Shown here: piece by piece, positions 13,750 through 21,636 of the stretch
Numbering within the stretch: position 1 is the first letter of the stretch
Layout of the letters: every line of letters begins with the position of its first letter
Assembly (NCBI GenBank): GCA_018303825.1
Contig: JAGVXK010000021.1
Location: forward strand, 71,752-110,693
Direction: 5' to 3'
From: Candidatus Pacearchaeota archaeon
GTDB lineage: Archaea > Nanobdellota > Nanobdellia > Pacearchaeales > GW2011-AR1
Length of the DNA stretch: 38,942 nt
The notes under the pieces: model-generated
The model's database searches: none
What the model was told of the DNA's origin: nothing
Seen by the model: only the letters and a program-made list of their open reading frames with translations
Program-made: the position numbers and the translations under genes

Positions 13750-14069
13750 ATAATCTTAAGTTCTTTTAAGGATATATCAACAAGCTTTTCCACAAGTGAG
13801 AGATTGATGTTTATGTATCTTTTTGTTATTCTCAGATTTAGCTCTGATTTTACTCTATTTATTACCTTCTCTCTTATATCTTTAATATCATGAATAGGAA
13901 GAACTTTATCTATTGGATTTATCTTTTCTCTATATTTTTTTGCAATTTCTAAACTATTTTTAACTTTTTTGCCATAGACAGTTGCAATCTCAGGCTTATC
14001 TATCGCTTTCTCTAGTATTTTATGGGCAAATACCCATAAGTTAAGAGAGAAAATAAAAAAAGATATCAT
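13746..14069 (-). CDS. 107-residue hypothetical protein
   Basis: Not recognised. The first ~12 residues are hydrophobic (ISFFIFSLNLWVF); the rest is charged and helical, with PEIATVYGKKVKNSLEIAKK and REKINPIDKVLPIHDIKD, and ends LVDISLKELKII. It overlaps the helicase gene tail to tail by four bases and lies 34 bases downstream of the serS stop on the same strand direction, i.e. serS ends beyond its start. The codon usage looks like that of its neighbours, but the N terminus is uncertain and no promoter is clear. Confidence 0.45.
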   Translation of the reverse strand: MISFFIFSLNLWVFAHKILEKAIDKPEIATVYGKKVKNSLEIAKKYREKINPIDKVLPIHDIKDIREKVINRVKSELNLRITKRYININLSLVEKLVDISLKELKII

Positions 14070-14103
14070 TGATGCGATTTGGGATAAGATAAGGTTTGAA
14101 TAA

Positions 14104-15450
14104 TTATTTCTTAGCTTTCTTTTCTTTCTTAATTAGTTTTGATTCTTTTTTGTCTGGTTTTTCTGCTTTCTTATCTTGCTTTTGAGTTTTTGCTTTAATT
14201 TCCTTAAAACCAGTATAGGGCCAAAGAGCCTTCGGAATCTTTATGCTTCCATCTGCTTGCTGATGATTGTCAACAAGACAGACCATTGCTCTTTCCGTTG
14301 CAATTGCCGTATTATTAAGTGTATTCACAAATTGCAGTTCATTTCCTTTTTGGTATTTTATATTACTTCTTCTTGCCTGATAGTCTGTGCAGTTTGAACA
14401 GCTTCCAAGTTCTCTGTATACTTCTTGCGATGGGAACCATCCTTCAACGTCTATTGTCTTTGTTGCAACTCTGCCTAAGTCTTCTGATGCCAGGCAGACT
14501 GTCCTGAATGGAATTTCCAATGCCCTGAATATTTCTATTGTGTTATCTAATATTAAGTCAAACTCATTCCATGCATCTTCTGGCTTGCAGAATATGAACT
14601 GCTCTACTTTTTCAAATTGATGAATTCTAAAAATTCCTTTTGTGTCTTTTCCGTGCGCTCCTGCTTCTTTTCTAAAGCAAGGAGAAATGCCAGCATATCT
14701 TAAAGGAAGAGAATTAGGATTAAGAGTTTCGTTTGAATGATAGGCATTTATTGCATGTTCAGCTGTACCGATTAAATATAAATCTTCGCCTTCTATTTTA
14801 TATATCATTTCCTCAAAAGCTGCAAGCGGGATTGCCCCTGCTAAAATATCTTTTCTAAGCATGTAAGGCGGCTGTATTAAAATGAATCCTTTGCTTTTTA
14901 ATAAATCGAGGGCAAAACTAATAATTGCAAAATTTAACCTGACAAGATCGCCTTTAAGGTAATAAAATCTTGAGCCTGCAACTTCAGATGCCTTCTGCGT
15001 GTCTAAAAGATCAAGAGCTATTAAAACATCTGCATGATCTTTGTGCTTAAATGCTGCCTTTGGAACCTTGCCATATTCTTTCAGTACCTTATTCTTTGAA
15101 GCATCCCCGGTAGGTGTCTCCTTTGAAACTATATTGGGTATTTCTCTCAAAAGAGAATCTCTTTTCTTCTTTGTCTCATTCATTTCCTTTTCCTTATTAG
15201 CCAACTGCTGCGGGATAAGTTTCGCTTCTTTCATCAGGGCATCAATATTCTTTCCCGCTTTCTTTGCCTCGCTTATTTGTATGGATATCTTGTTTCTTTT
15301 TGCTCTTAAAGAATCAACTTCCTCCTTCAAATCTCTCCACTTCTTGTCCAAATCAAACACCTTATCCACATCCCGCTCGTTCATCCCTCTCCTCTTCTGA
15401 CTATCTTTTACTAATTCCTTATTCTCCCTTATCAATTTGATATCTAACAT
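14104..15450 (-). CDS. serS: seryl-tRNA synthetase
   Basis: Charges tRNA-Ser with serine. Residues 1-~110 form the long antiparallel coiled-coil arm (VDKVFDLDKKWRDLKEEVD to KEMNETKKKRDSLLREIPNI) that grips the long variable arm of tRNA-Ser. The class II core follows, with motif 2 near 253-270 (SPCFRKEAGAHGKDTKGIFR, then QFEKVEQF) and motif 3 near 380-390 (NTAIATERAM). It is the common bacterial/eukaryotic/archaeal SerRS, not the methanogen-type one. Residues ~425-448 are a Lys-rich tail (KKAEKPDKKESK, KKEKKAKK), an extension that may aid RNA binding. A tRNA-Ser(GGA) lies further on at 22928. It has a GC-rich structured island and 350 gene-free bases upstream. Confidence 0.97.
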   Translation of the reverse strand: MLDIKLIRENKELVKDSQKRRGMNERDVDKVFDLDKKWRDLKEEVDSLRAKRNKISIQISEAKKAGKNIDALMKEAKLIPQQLANKEKEMNETKKKRDSLLREIPNIVSKETPTGDASKNKVLKEYGKVPKAAFKHKDHADVLIALDLLDTQKASEVAGSRFYYLKGDLVRLNFAIISFALDLLKSKGFILIQPPYMLRKDILAGAIPLAAFEEMIYKIEGEDLYLIGTAEHAINAYHSNETLNPNSLPLRYAGISPCFRKEAGAHGKDTKGIFRIHQFEKVEQFIFCKPEDAWNEFDLILDNTIEIFRALEIPFRTVCLASEDLGRVATKTIDVEGWFPSQEVYRELGSCSNCTDYQARRSNIKYQKGNELQFVNTLNNTAIATERAMVCLVDNHQQADGSIKIPKALWPYTGFKEIKAKTQKQDKKAEKPDKKESKLIKKEKKAKK

Positions 15451-15800
15451 GTTTCTATGAGAAATATTGTATATTTAAACTATTTTGTTTCCCACTTAAT
15501 TATATACTAAATAATGCCACGAAAAAGAAAAAAGCAAAGGCTTTAAAAGATAATTAAACGATTGAATCTAAACCCTTTATTAAACAAACTGGAAAACATT
15601 ATTAGTTCGTGTTAAAAGATTAAGAACTATCACAAATCGCCCCTCACTGATCATTGTCGGCGCACTCGATCCCAATGACAGCGCGCCGGCACTTTCATAT
15701 TTTTTATGTATAACTAATATCCTGATGTTTGCTAAAACAACAATGTTATAGACCGCTACGTTATATTAGATAACACTACCTTATATTTTCTGCAGGATGT
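15451..15800. other. gene-free stretch upstream of serS
   Basis: No coding frame seen. It contains the serS promoter region (AT-rich runs at 15470-15580), a GC-rich structured island at 15651-15690 described separately, and AT-rich sequence from 15700 to 15800 after the Kef-type gene stops. The island stands out against surroundings that are mostly A and T. Confidence 0.6.
15651..15690. ncRNA. candidate structured RNA element (GC-rich, overlapping stems)
   Basis: GTCGGCGC (15656-15663) can pair with GCGCCGGC (15683-15690), 8 bp with one G-T wobble. TCATTG (15651-15656) can pair with CAATGA (15673-15678). The two stems interleave, so they form either a pseudoknot or two mutually exclusive states. 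On the plus strand a TTAAAAGATTA TATA-like run lies upstream (~15612-15622), and the stem is followed by a T-rich run (15694-15705), as for a short transcript with a terminator. On the minus strand TTATACATAAAAAAT is in promoter position. Strand and function are open. Confidence 0.4.
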
Positions 15801-17501
15801 TTAATTATAAGTAGAATTATCTTTTGCTGATTTGAGCTCTTTATAATGGTCTTTTCCTGCAGACTTATACTTTTCCTTTGCTGTCCCAAAGGCTTGTATA
15901 ATAGTCGAAACAAAACTCCCTCCAAGATGATGTGGCACAATAACATAATCTACCCCTTGTTCATACAAATCCATTGCCTGCCTTGGCTGCTCTGCAGTTG
16001 CAATAAATGTTGCCTTCGCCTTCAACTCTTTCAGCTTATCTCTAAGGGTAATATTTGCTTCTTCCTGTGGAATAGTGGAAATTATTATTTTTGCCTTATT
16101 CAATGGAAGTTCGGATAAAAAGTCTGAATCTGCGGCATCGCCATATATGCAGTTAACCCCTACCTTTTCCAAAGATAGAATAACTCTTGGATTATAATCG
16201 ACAACTAGGAAATTAGCATTCTGCTTTCTTAATGTTTGCAATATTTTGTATCCTATTCTATGGTAGCCAAACAAAATTATATCATAACTTTTATCTTTCT
16301 TCTTTTCAATTTTTCTTGTTTTGTTTTTTTCAAATATATCCAAGAACCTGGATAGTTTGTTGAATATTGAGTGGGAATAATGTATGCTGTAGCTGCTTAT
16401 TCCTATGGTTATTAAAGAAATTAAAACTGCAAGATTCATGAAATCCTGATTTAGCTGTCCAAGATTATATCCTACTAGAATTAAAACCAGGGAAAACTCC
16501 GATATTTGAGCCAGGGAAGAGCCGGTAAGGAAAGTTGTTCTTTTCTTATAGCCAAAGAACCTTACAAAAGACATTACAATAAGCGGTTTGCATAGCAATA
16601 TAAAAAGAGAAAATATAATTGCATCTCTAATTATGTTAAAAGTTACCGGGCCCATTAATTGACTTCCGAAGAATACGAACAACAAAACAACAAAGAAATC
16701 TCTTAATGGTTTTATCTTTCCTCCAAGCTCAAGAGTATATTTTGAAGAAGCCAAAGACATTCCAGCTATCAATGCCCCTATCTCCATTGACAATCCAAAA
16801 ATGTGGAATATGCTTGCAAGAATAAAAGCCCAGCCAATGCCGAATAAGAACAAGGTCTCCTGATGCCTTGCAAGATAAAAAATTAATTTATTTACCACGA
16901 ATACAGAAAGAATAAATATTGCGAAAATTAAAAACACAATTTTTCCTATTCCTAAAAAGATGGTTTCTGGATGCCCTGACTGCAATATTGGAATCAGCAT
17001 TAAAACTAATGCCGCCACGAAATCTTCGATAATCAAGATTCCCAAAGCAATCCTTCCATGTAGTGTATCTATTTCCTTTTTGTCAGATAAAATCTTTACA
17101 ACCACAACAGTAGAAGAAAAAGCAAGAGCCGCTGCAAGATACAATGCAGGAGTGAACTTCAAGCCAAGAAGCAAGGAAATTAAAAATCCTAGAACTGCAG
17201 TAACCATAATTTCTCCTAGTCCGGCAAGAGAAGCAACCTTTCCAAACTCCTTCAAAACTCTTAAATCTAAACTAAGTCCGACAATAAATAACAATAATGC
17301 CACGCCCATTCTTGCAAAAACCTGCAAGAATTCTGCAGAACTCGTTCCAGGACCGACAAGAGCAAGAGCAATCGGGCCGACTAATACTCCAGAAATCAAA
17401 TAAGCAATTATCGGAGGCTGTTTAATGGCTCTTGCAATGACAGTAAGAATGGCAGCAATGCCTATGATTATTCCAATAGATATTATTATTTCAACCTGCA
17501 T
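15801..17501 (-). CDS. Kef-type cation/proton antiporter (CPA2) with RCK/TrkA-N domain
   Basis: A 566-residue membrane transporter that exchanges K+ or Na+ for H+. Residues ~1-390 form about 12 membrane helices starting IIISIGIIIGIAAILTVIAR, with PPIIAYLISGVLVGP at 29-43 typical for CPA2, and ALAFSSTVVVVKIL near 125-138 in the ion-binding region. A basic linker (KNKTRKIEKKKDK, ~394-407) leads to a cytoplasmic Rossmann-type TrkA-N domain (DIILFGYHRIGYKIL ~410-424, LVVDYNPRV, GDAADSDFL), which binds nucleotide and gates transport. The glycine motif is G-Y-H-R-I-G rather than G-x-G-x-x-G. The C-terminal ~40 residues are short, with no TrkA-C domain. It stands alone, flanked on both sides by GC-rich structured islands. 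Confidence 0.93.
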   Translation of the reverse strand: MQVEIIISIGIIIGIAAILTVIARAIKQPPIIAYLISGVLVGPIALALVGPGTSSAEFLQVFARMGVALLLFIVGLSLDLRVLKEFGKVASLAGLGEIMVTAVLGFLISLLLGLKFTPALYLAAALAFSSTVVVVKILSDKKEIDTLHGRIALGILIIEDFVAALVLMLIPILQSGHPETIFLGIGKIVFLIFAIFILSVFVVNKLIFYLARHQETLFLFGIGWAFILASIFHIFGLSMEIGALIAGMSLASSKYTLELGGKIKPLRDFFVVLLFVFFGSQLMGPVTFNIIRDAIIFSLFILLCKPLIVMSFVRFFGYKKRTTFLTGSSLAQISEFSLVLILVGYNLGQLNQDFMNLAVLISLITIGISSYSIHYSHSIFNKLSRFLDIFEKNKTRKIEKKKDKSYDIILFGYHRIGYKILQTLRKQNANFLVVDYNPRVILSLEKVGVNCIYGDAADSDFLSELPLNKAKIIISTIPQEEANITLRDKLKELKAKATFIATAEQPRQAMDLYEQGVDYVIVPHHLGGSFVSTIIQAFGTAKEKYKSAGKDHYKELKSAKDNSTYN

Positions 17502-17792
17502 TTTTTCCCCTTTTCATTAGACTATGGTAACAAGGATAGTTTAAATTAGTTTTGATGAACCTTTTCATAGTACTCCAGAAAACACGGATGGGATTGACAC
17601 TTCAGGTTATGATGGTTGGTTAAACCCTTATAGTTAGAAACAAACTACTTCCAGTTATTAAAAGACAGATTTAAATATCTTAACGATGAATGTGAATTAT
17701 CATATTCATCCCGCTTCGGCTGGGATGAAGGGGCCCGAAGCACGCGGCGCCGAGGGCCCACTCATACTAATCCAGTCACACCATATGCCAAC
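17502..17792. other. gap before the 17793 gene
   Basis: No coding frame seen. It holds the divergent promoters of the antiporter gene (minus) and of the gene at 17793 (plus, TATA-like GATTTAAATATC at ~17669-17680), and the GC-rich leader structure at 17685-17759 listed separately. The part 17502-17660 is ordinary AT-rich sequence without visible structure. Confidence 0.55.
17685..17759 (+). promoter_or_regulatory. candidate switching leader RNA before the gene at 17793
   Basis: Four stems can be drawn. (1) GATGAATGTGA (17685-17695) with TCATATTCATC (17700-17710), 11 bp with one G-U pair and an ATTA loop. (2) TTCATCCC (17705-17712) with GGGATGAA (17722-17729), capped by a GC-TTCG-GC tetraloop. 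(3) GCTTCGG (17713-17719) with CCGAAGC (17735-17741). (4) GGGCCC (17731-17736) with GGGCCC (17754-17759). Stems 1 and 2 share the TTCATC strand; 2 and 3, and 3 and 4, also compete. A TATA-like box at ~17669-17680 would start RNA near 17697-17705, so stem 1 may be partly an operator in DNA. The gene's ATG is 34 bases past stem 4. Confidence 0.45.
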
Positions 17793-18110
17793 ATGTTAAC
17801 CCCGACACATCTTACATTCAGCCTTATTCTCTATGGCATTCTGGCAAAGTTGGGGATAGTTGCTCTTTCCCCCTATTATCTGACAATTCTGTTTTCAGCG
17901 GAGCTTATAGACTTAGACCATTTGTTTTCAAGGCCAATATATGCAAGGAAAAGAAATCCCTTCAAAATACATTTTTTCCACAAAAATTGGATTTTTATTC
18001 TTATAGTTGCAGCCACCATTATATTCATTAAACCATTTTTTCTCCTCGGGCTTGGATTGGAATTGCATCTTTTAATGGATTTTATTTATGTAAAAATGAA
18101 TAAATTATAG
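17793..18110 (+). CDS. small membrane protein resembling YdjM/DUF457-type proteins
   Basis: A 105-residue membrane protein with three or four hydrophobic helices. The opening MLTPTHLTFSLILYGIL and the SAELIDLDHLFSRPIY stretch (residues ~35-50), with HFFHKNW after it and LELHLLMDFIYV at the end, match the pattern of the membrane-bound metal-dependent hydrolase-like proteins of the YdjM/DUF457 group: H, D-x-D-H, H-x-x-W and a final H-x-x-x-D. It is shorter than YdjM (~190), so it may be a compact relative. Function in that family is poorly known. It is preceded by the structured GC-rich leader and followed, after 178 bases, by the uS10 gene with its own promoter. Confidence 0.65.
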   Translation: MLTPTHLTFSLILYGILAKLGIVALSPYYLTILFSAELIDLDHLFSRPIYARKRNPFKIHFFHKNWIFILIVAATIIFIKPFFLLGLGLELHLLMDFIYVKMNKL

Positions 18111-18256
18111 GTATGATAAGCGATAAGACGCCAAAGAACAAACCCCTTGTCTTCACAGCTACTAATCATCATTGAACACAACCAATTATCTAATTAAGCT
18201 AAGTTTTAAAATGACCTTTGGGAAAGCCTAGGGAAAGTTAAGGTTTCGTGACTGAA

Positions 18257-18269
18257 AGGTTTAAAAATG
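18257..18269 (+). promoter_or_regulatory. TATA box of the uS10 gene
   Basis: AGGTTTAAAAATG at 18257-18269 centres about 25 bases before the ATG at 18289. This is the spacing expected when transcription starts at or next to the start codon, so the uS10 mRNA is predicted to be leaderless. Confidence 0.6.
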
Positions 18270-18288
18270 ACTTTCCTTTCAGTTTAGA

Positions 18289-18597
18289 ATGGCAAAGGTA
18301 AGAATAAAATTAAGCAGCATCGATATAGGTTCCTTAAACAAGGTTATAGATTCTATAAAAGAAATTACAGCAAGGTCTGGAGTTCTTATGAGGGGGCCAA
18401 TACCCTTGCCGACAAAAAGACTCAAAGTAACAACAAGAAAATCGCCTTGTGGAAACGGAACAGCTACATTTGACAGGTTTGAAATGCGTGTCCACAGAAG
18501 AATTCTTGACATTCCGGCTGAAGACAGAATTCTGCATCCTATCATGAAGCTCAAAATTCCAAGACCTGTCCAGATTAAGATTGAGATGAAGGATTAG
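18289..18597 (+). CDS. rps10: small-subunit ribosomal protein uS10
   Basis: Part of the head of the 30S subunit. The 102 residues have the normal archaeal length and motifs: KVRIKLSSIDIGSLNKVIDS, then the SGVLMRGPIPLPTKRLKVTT loop, KSPCGNG, and RVHRRILDI near 65-75. In most archaea it follows the EF-1alpha gene; here the upstream neighbour is a small membrane protein and EF-1alpha is not in the window, so the usual pairing is broken. A TATA-like GTTTAAAAA 25 bases before the ATG indicates its own leaderless transcript. It ends 9 bases before the convergent unknown gene at 18606. Confidence 0.97.
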   Translation: MAKVRIKLSSIDIGSLNKVIDSIKEITARSGVLMRGPIPLPTKRLKVTTRKSPCGNGTATFDRFEMRVHRRILDIPAEDRILHPIMKLKIPRPVQIKIEMKD

Positions 18598-18605
18598 TTA
18601 TTCCT

Positions 18606-19091
18606 TTACTTATTTTCTAAGTTTTGGAAAGTAAATACTTCACTCGCAAGATACCTTCCGAACCCGTTCGATACACTTCTGCCACTAAATAAACCATTTA
18701 TCATTCTCAATGTAGCATTATTTATCGCAAGGCTTGTTTGTGTTTTGGGAGAACTTTCATATGCAGAAATTCCCATTCCCAACCTAAACAAATCAATAGA
18801 GTATCCTAAACGCCTCAAACTAAAACTGCCGCCAATATCGTCCCTTTTTCTCTGAATAATATTATAAATCTTTCTTAATCTTGGAAGTTTAATCCTCGAA
18901 TCCAAATCAGCCAAATGCGCCCTAAGTCCGCCCCTTGAATTTTTAACAAAATCTTCATCCAAAAAACACTGCCCCAACAATATATATTTATCTGTAACCG
19001 TTTCATCTGTTAAAAATTTTGTTCTGGAATGATATCCAAGACCATTTGTAACAACATTCTCAATCTTTCTTTGTATTTCTGTTTTTTCCAT
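18606..19091 (-). CDS. 161-residue hypothetical protein
   Basis: Not recognised. It is mainly helical and basic, with IQRKIENVVTNGLGYHSRTKF at the start, KLPRLRKIYNIIQRKRDDIGG around residue 75, RRLGYSIDLFRLGMGISAYE at ~92-112 and NATLRMINGLFSGRSVSNGFG near 124-144. No signal peptide or Cys pair; one Cys only. A TATA-like AGTTTAAATTG (19113-19123) lies ~26 bases before the ATG, which supports a real leaderless gene with its own promoter. Codon choice resembles neighbours. Convergent with uS10 and codirectional with the HAD gene 78 bases upstream. Confidence 0.75.
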   Translation of the reverse strand: MEKTEIQRKIENVVTNGLGYHSRTKFLTDETVTDKYILLGQCFLDEDFVKNSRGGLRAHLADLDSRIKLPRLRKIYNIIQRKRDDIGGSFSLRRLGYSIDLFRLGMGISAYESSPKTQTSLAINNATLRMINGLFSGRSVSNGFGRYLASEVFTFQNLENK

Positions 19092-19168
19092 AAATATGTT
19101 TATTGCGAGTCAATTTAAACTTAACTATTCTCTACTATAATATATATTGCAGACTGCCTCTTTTTATT

Positions 19169-19810
19169 TTAAGTTCCCAATACTCCAGAATCAAGAACAT
19201 CTATAAGGTTATTGAAAATTTTTTCCTTTGGCATCACCTTTTCCAAAAGCTCTCTTGGGTGATATCCTCGGCATAAAGCAAATCCCTGAACTTCTGCCCT
19301 TTGCGCAGCTTCCATGTCAAATGTAGTATCTCCTATGTAAACAGTTCTTTCATTTTCTACTGCCAATTCATTCAATACTTCTCCTATTACTTTAGCCTTA
19401 TCATAAACACCGCCTCTCATAATTGTAAAAAAATCGTCGAAGCCATAATATTCAGCCTCTCTAAGAACAAATTTCTCAGGATGACTGCTTACGACAGCTA
19501 TTAACTTATTTTTACTGCTTAAATCTTCAAGAAATTCAGAAGCATCATCATAGGCTTTTGGAGCTACTCCTTGCCTTTTAACATATTCAAAAAACTGGCA
19601 AAAGTCATTAATAACAGCGTCATTTTTAAAGTCTTTTTCCTGCTCCTTGTAGTATTCAAATATTGATTTCGAAGAATTTCTTATAAATTGCTCAAATTCT
19701 ATTGCGGGCAACCCATATTTCATAAGCATAAGATTATTTGTTCTCCAAACAGGAAGCAAATCATCGCTTATAGTTCCACTCCAGTCGCAGATAATCAAAT
19801 CATTTCGCAT
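19169..19810 (-). CDS. HAD superfamily hydrolase
   Basis: A 213-residue phosphatase-like protein of the HAD fold. Motif I is ICDWSGTISDD (about residues 7-17), motif II AVVSSHP near 107-113 (Ser), motif III Lys in DKAKVIGEVL near 135-145, and motif IV YIGDTTFDMEAA near 157-168 with two Asp for Mg2+. A helical cap of ~80 residues lies between motifs I and II, as in phosphoglycolate phosphatase-type enzymes. The first motif is D-x-S where most phosphatases have D-x-D, so the acid/base Asp is missing. The frame can begin at a GTG at 19816, but the ATG at 19810 sits 26 bases from the TATA element and is preferred. It is divergent from the Nudix gene and shares its promoter region. Confidence 0.87.
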   Translation of the reverse strand: MRNDLIICDWSGTISDDLLPVWRTNNLMLMKYGLPAIEFEQFIRNSSKSIFEYYKEQEKDFKNDAVINDFCQFFEYVKRQGVAPKAYDDASEFLEDLSSKNKLIAVVSSHPEKFVLREAEYYGFDDFFTIMRGGVYDKAKVIGEVLNELAVENERTVYIGDTTFDMEAAQRAEVQGFALCRGYHPRELLEKVMPKEKIFNNLIDVLDSGVLGT

Positions 19811-19830
19811 TGACACTGTAGCCAGGATAG

Positions 19831-19840
19831 GTTTTTAAAC
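19831..19840. promoter_or_regulatory. shared, near-palindromic TATA element of two divergent genes
   Basis: GTTTTTAAAC reads almost the same on both strands (GTTTAAAAAC). Its centre is ~25 bases before the Nudix ATG at 19861 and ~26 bases before the HAD ATG at 19810. Only 50 bases separate the two starts, and no second TATA-like run fits either gene, so one element may serve both. Confidence 0.55.
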
Positions 19841-19860
19841 AATTATATTCTAGAAAAGAA

Positions 19861-20487
19861 ATGTCAAGAGAAATACTCGTTGTCAAAAAAGAAAAATTAT
19901 TTGAAAAAAAGAATTTCCTTGGTTTCCTGCCGTTAGAAGAAGCAAACTTTATAGATATTATAAACAAAAATCATGAGTTCAAAGAGAGAAATGACGATTT
20001 AGAAAACAATCCAGATTATATCCAGGCAGTTCCATATGTCTGGCTTATCAATGAAAGGGAAAAGAAGGTATTTCTTTATCAAAGAGCCCTAAGCAAAGGA
20101 GATTATAAAGAAAAAAGACATCTGAACAAGTATTCAGGAGGCATAGGAGGACATATTGATAAGGATACAGAAGAAAAATCCCTTAATCCCCTAAGAGATG
20201 CGATGATAAGAGAGATGCGGGAAGAAACAGTCATGCAAAACTATCCAAATCCTGAATGCCTTGGATATATTTATGTTGATTACTCTGTATTTGATAAAGT
20301 TCATCTCGGAGTTATAGCCATTGCAAAAACAGATGAAAAAGTTCGATGCGGTGATGGAATGGCTCATGGGGATTTTTACTCAATTGAGGAAGCTGAAGAA
20401 ATACTAAAAAACCCTGAAAACGAAGTTGAAAACTGGACAAAAGTAAGCTGGCCCCACATCAAAAACTACCTGCAGTCTATGAATTGA
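19861..20487 (+). CDS. Nudix hydrolase, predicted phosphoesterase type
   Basis: A 208-residue Nudix protein that should cleave a nucleoside diphosphate linked to another group. The Nudix box lies at ~97-125: GGIGGHIDKDTEEK, then LNPLRDAMIREMREETVM; the REMREE core matches R-E-U-x-E-E. An insertion of a few residues sits between the GG and the core, and the first Glu of the textbook box is replaced by Asn, as in the longer 'predicted phosphoesterase' Nudix subgroup. N-terminal residues ~55-80 (VPYVWLINEREKKVFLYQRA) form the usual first strands. It lies 56 bases before thyA and is probably part of the dTMP module, so a dUTP-like or folate-related substrate is plausible but unproven. Confidence 0.88.
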   Translation: MSREILVVKKEKLFEKKNFLGFLPLEEANFIDIINKNHEFKERNDDLENNPDYIQAVPYVWLINEREKKVFLYQRALSKGDYKEKRHLNKYSGGIGGHIDKDTEEKSLNPLRDAMIREMREETVMQNYPNPECLGYIYVDYSVFDKVHLGVIAIAKTDEKVRCGDGMAHGDFYSIEEAEEILKNPENEVENWTKVSWPHIKNYLQSMN

Positions 20488-20543
20488 TATTTTGCAGGAT
20501 ATAATTATTTATAAACTCCATTTCAACTCTATTCAAATAAAAG

Positions 20544-21635
20544 ATGGAAGACTATTTACAAATGCTAAAATATCTCCTCGTGAATGGAGACAGACAATTC
20601 AATGACCGAACAGAGCAATACATGATTGGCAGAAACAGCTATCAGTTAAGACATGATTTAAGAAATGGCTTTCCCGCCTTGACAACAAAAAGACTATTTT
20701 TCAACAGTTCTGCCGAAGAAATGTTCTGGATAATGGCTGGCAAAAGAGATGTAAAAACCCTGGTAGACAAAAATGTGCCAATCTGGAATGATAATGCATA
20801 TGATTTTTACTTAAAAAGACATCAGCTTAAAGGAAAAATAAAAAAGAACACCAAAGAATTGGAGGAAGGATTTGCAGAATACATGGAAAAAATAAAATCA
20901 GATCCTGAATTTGCGCGAGTTGAAGGAGATATGGGTCCAATCTATGGCTTTCAATTGAGGCACAAGCAAAGAAGAGATGGAGGAGAAATAGACCAACTTC
21001 AAAATGTTTTGTCTATTTTAAGAAAGGATCCTGGCTCCAGATACGCAATCATGGATGCCTGGGATGTTGAAGATGTTACAACGGAAAGAATGGCTCTCGC
21101 GCCTTGCCATTTTTGGTATCAGTTTGCTGTCTGGGAAAACAAATTCCTTGATTTACATATGGTGCAAAGATCCTGCGATTCCTTCCTCGGGGTGCCATTT
21201 AATAGGTCTGGACCGGCAATCTTGGCACATTTAGTTGCAAAAGAGCTTGGATTGATTCCAAGAGAGTCCGGACACACTTTAATTAATGTCCATATATACA
21301 ATGGAGTTCCACCAAGAGCAGATTTTCTTAAAAACAATGAAAATTTGAAAGAATTCAGAAATAAAGTAAGAGAAGCGACAAAGCCTGAAGATTATATGCA
21401 GATAAGACAATGGTACATAAACAAAGCTCCAGAAGAGGGCAAACTTCATGAAAGAAAAGACCACATACCTTTTGTTTTGGAGCAATTATCAAAAACGCCT
21501 TTAGAATTGCCAAGACTAAAAATAAAATCTGACCTTCCATTGTTTGAAATGATAGAAAGACCTGCCCTAGAAGTCTTGGAGCTGGAAGACTACAAATATC
21601 ATAAATGGGACTCTAGAGCAAGAATGGCAGCATAA
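20544..21635 (+). CDS. thyA: thymidylate synthase
   Basis: Methylates dUMP to dTMP with methylene-tetrahydrofolate, leaving dihydrofolate. Active-site features are all visible: LAPCHFWYQF with the nucleophilic Cys near residue 188, QRSCDSFLGVPFN (Arg, Ser, Asp, Asn for dUMP) near 208-220, VHIYNGVPP (His, Tyr) near 248-256, and GDMGPIYGFQLRH near 128-141. At 363 residues it is longer than the E. coli enzyme (264), with an insert at ~90-125 as in longer bacterial forms, plus a C-terminal extension ending WDSRARMAA. The second Trp of the usual W-x-x-W near residue 80 is not seen. DHFR starts one base after it stops, which returns its dihydrofolate product to the cycle. Confidence 0.96.
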   Translation: MEDYLQMLKYLLVNGDRQFNDRTEQYMIGRNSYQLRHDLRNGFPALTTKRLFFNSSAEEMFWIMAGKRDVKTLVDKNVPIWNDNAYDFYLKRHQLKGKIKKNTKELEEGFAEYMEKIKSDPEFARVEGDMGPIYGFQLRHKQRRDGGEIDQLQNVLSILRKDPGSRYAIMDAWDVEDVTTERMALAPCHFWYQFAVWENKFLDLHMVQRSCDSFLGVPFNRSGPAILAHLVAKELGLIPRESGHTLINVHIYNGVPPRADFLKNNENLKEFRNKVREATKPEDYMQIRQWYINKAPEEGKLHERKDHIPFVLEQLSKTPLELPRLKIKSDLPLFEMIERPALEVLELEDYKYHKWDSRARMAA

Positions 21636-21636
21636 A

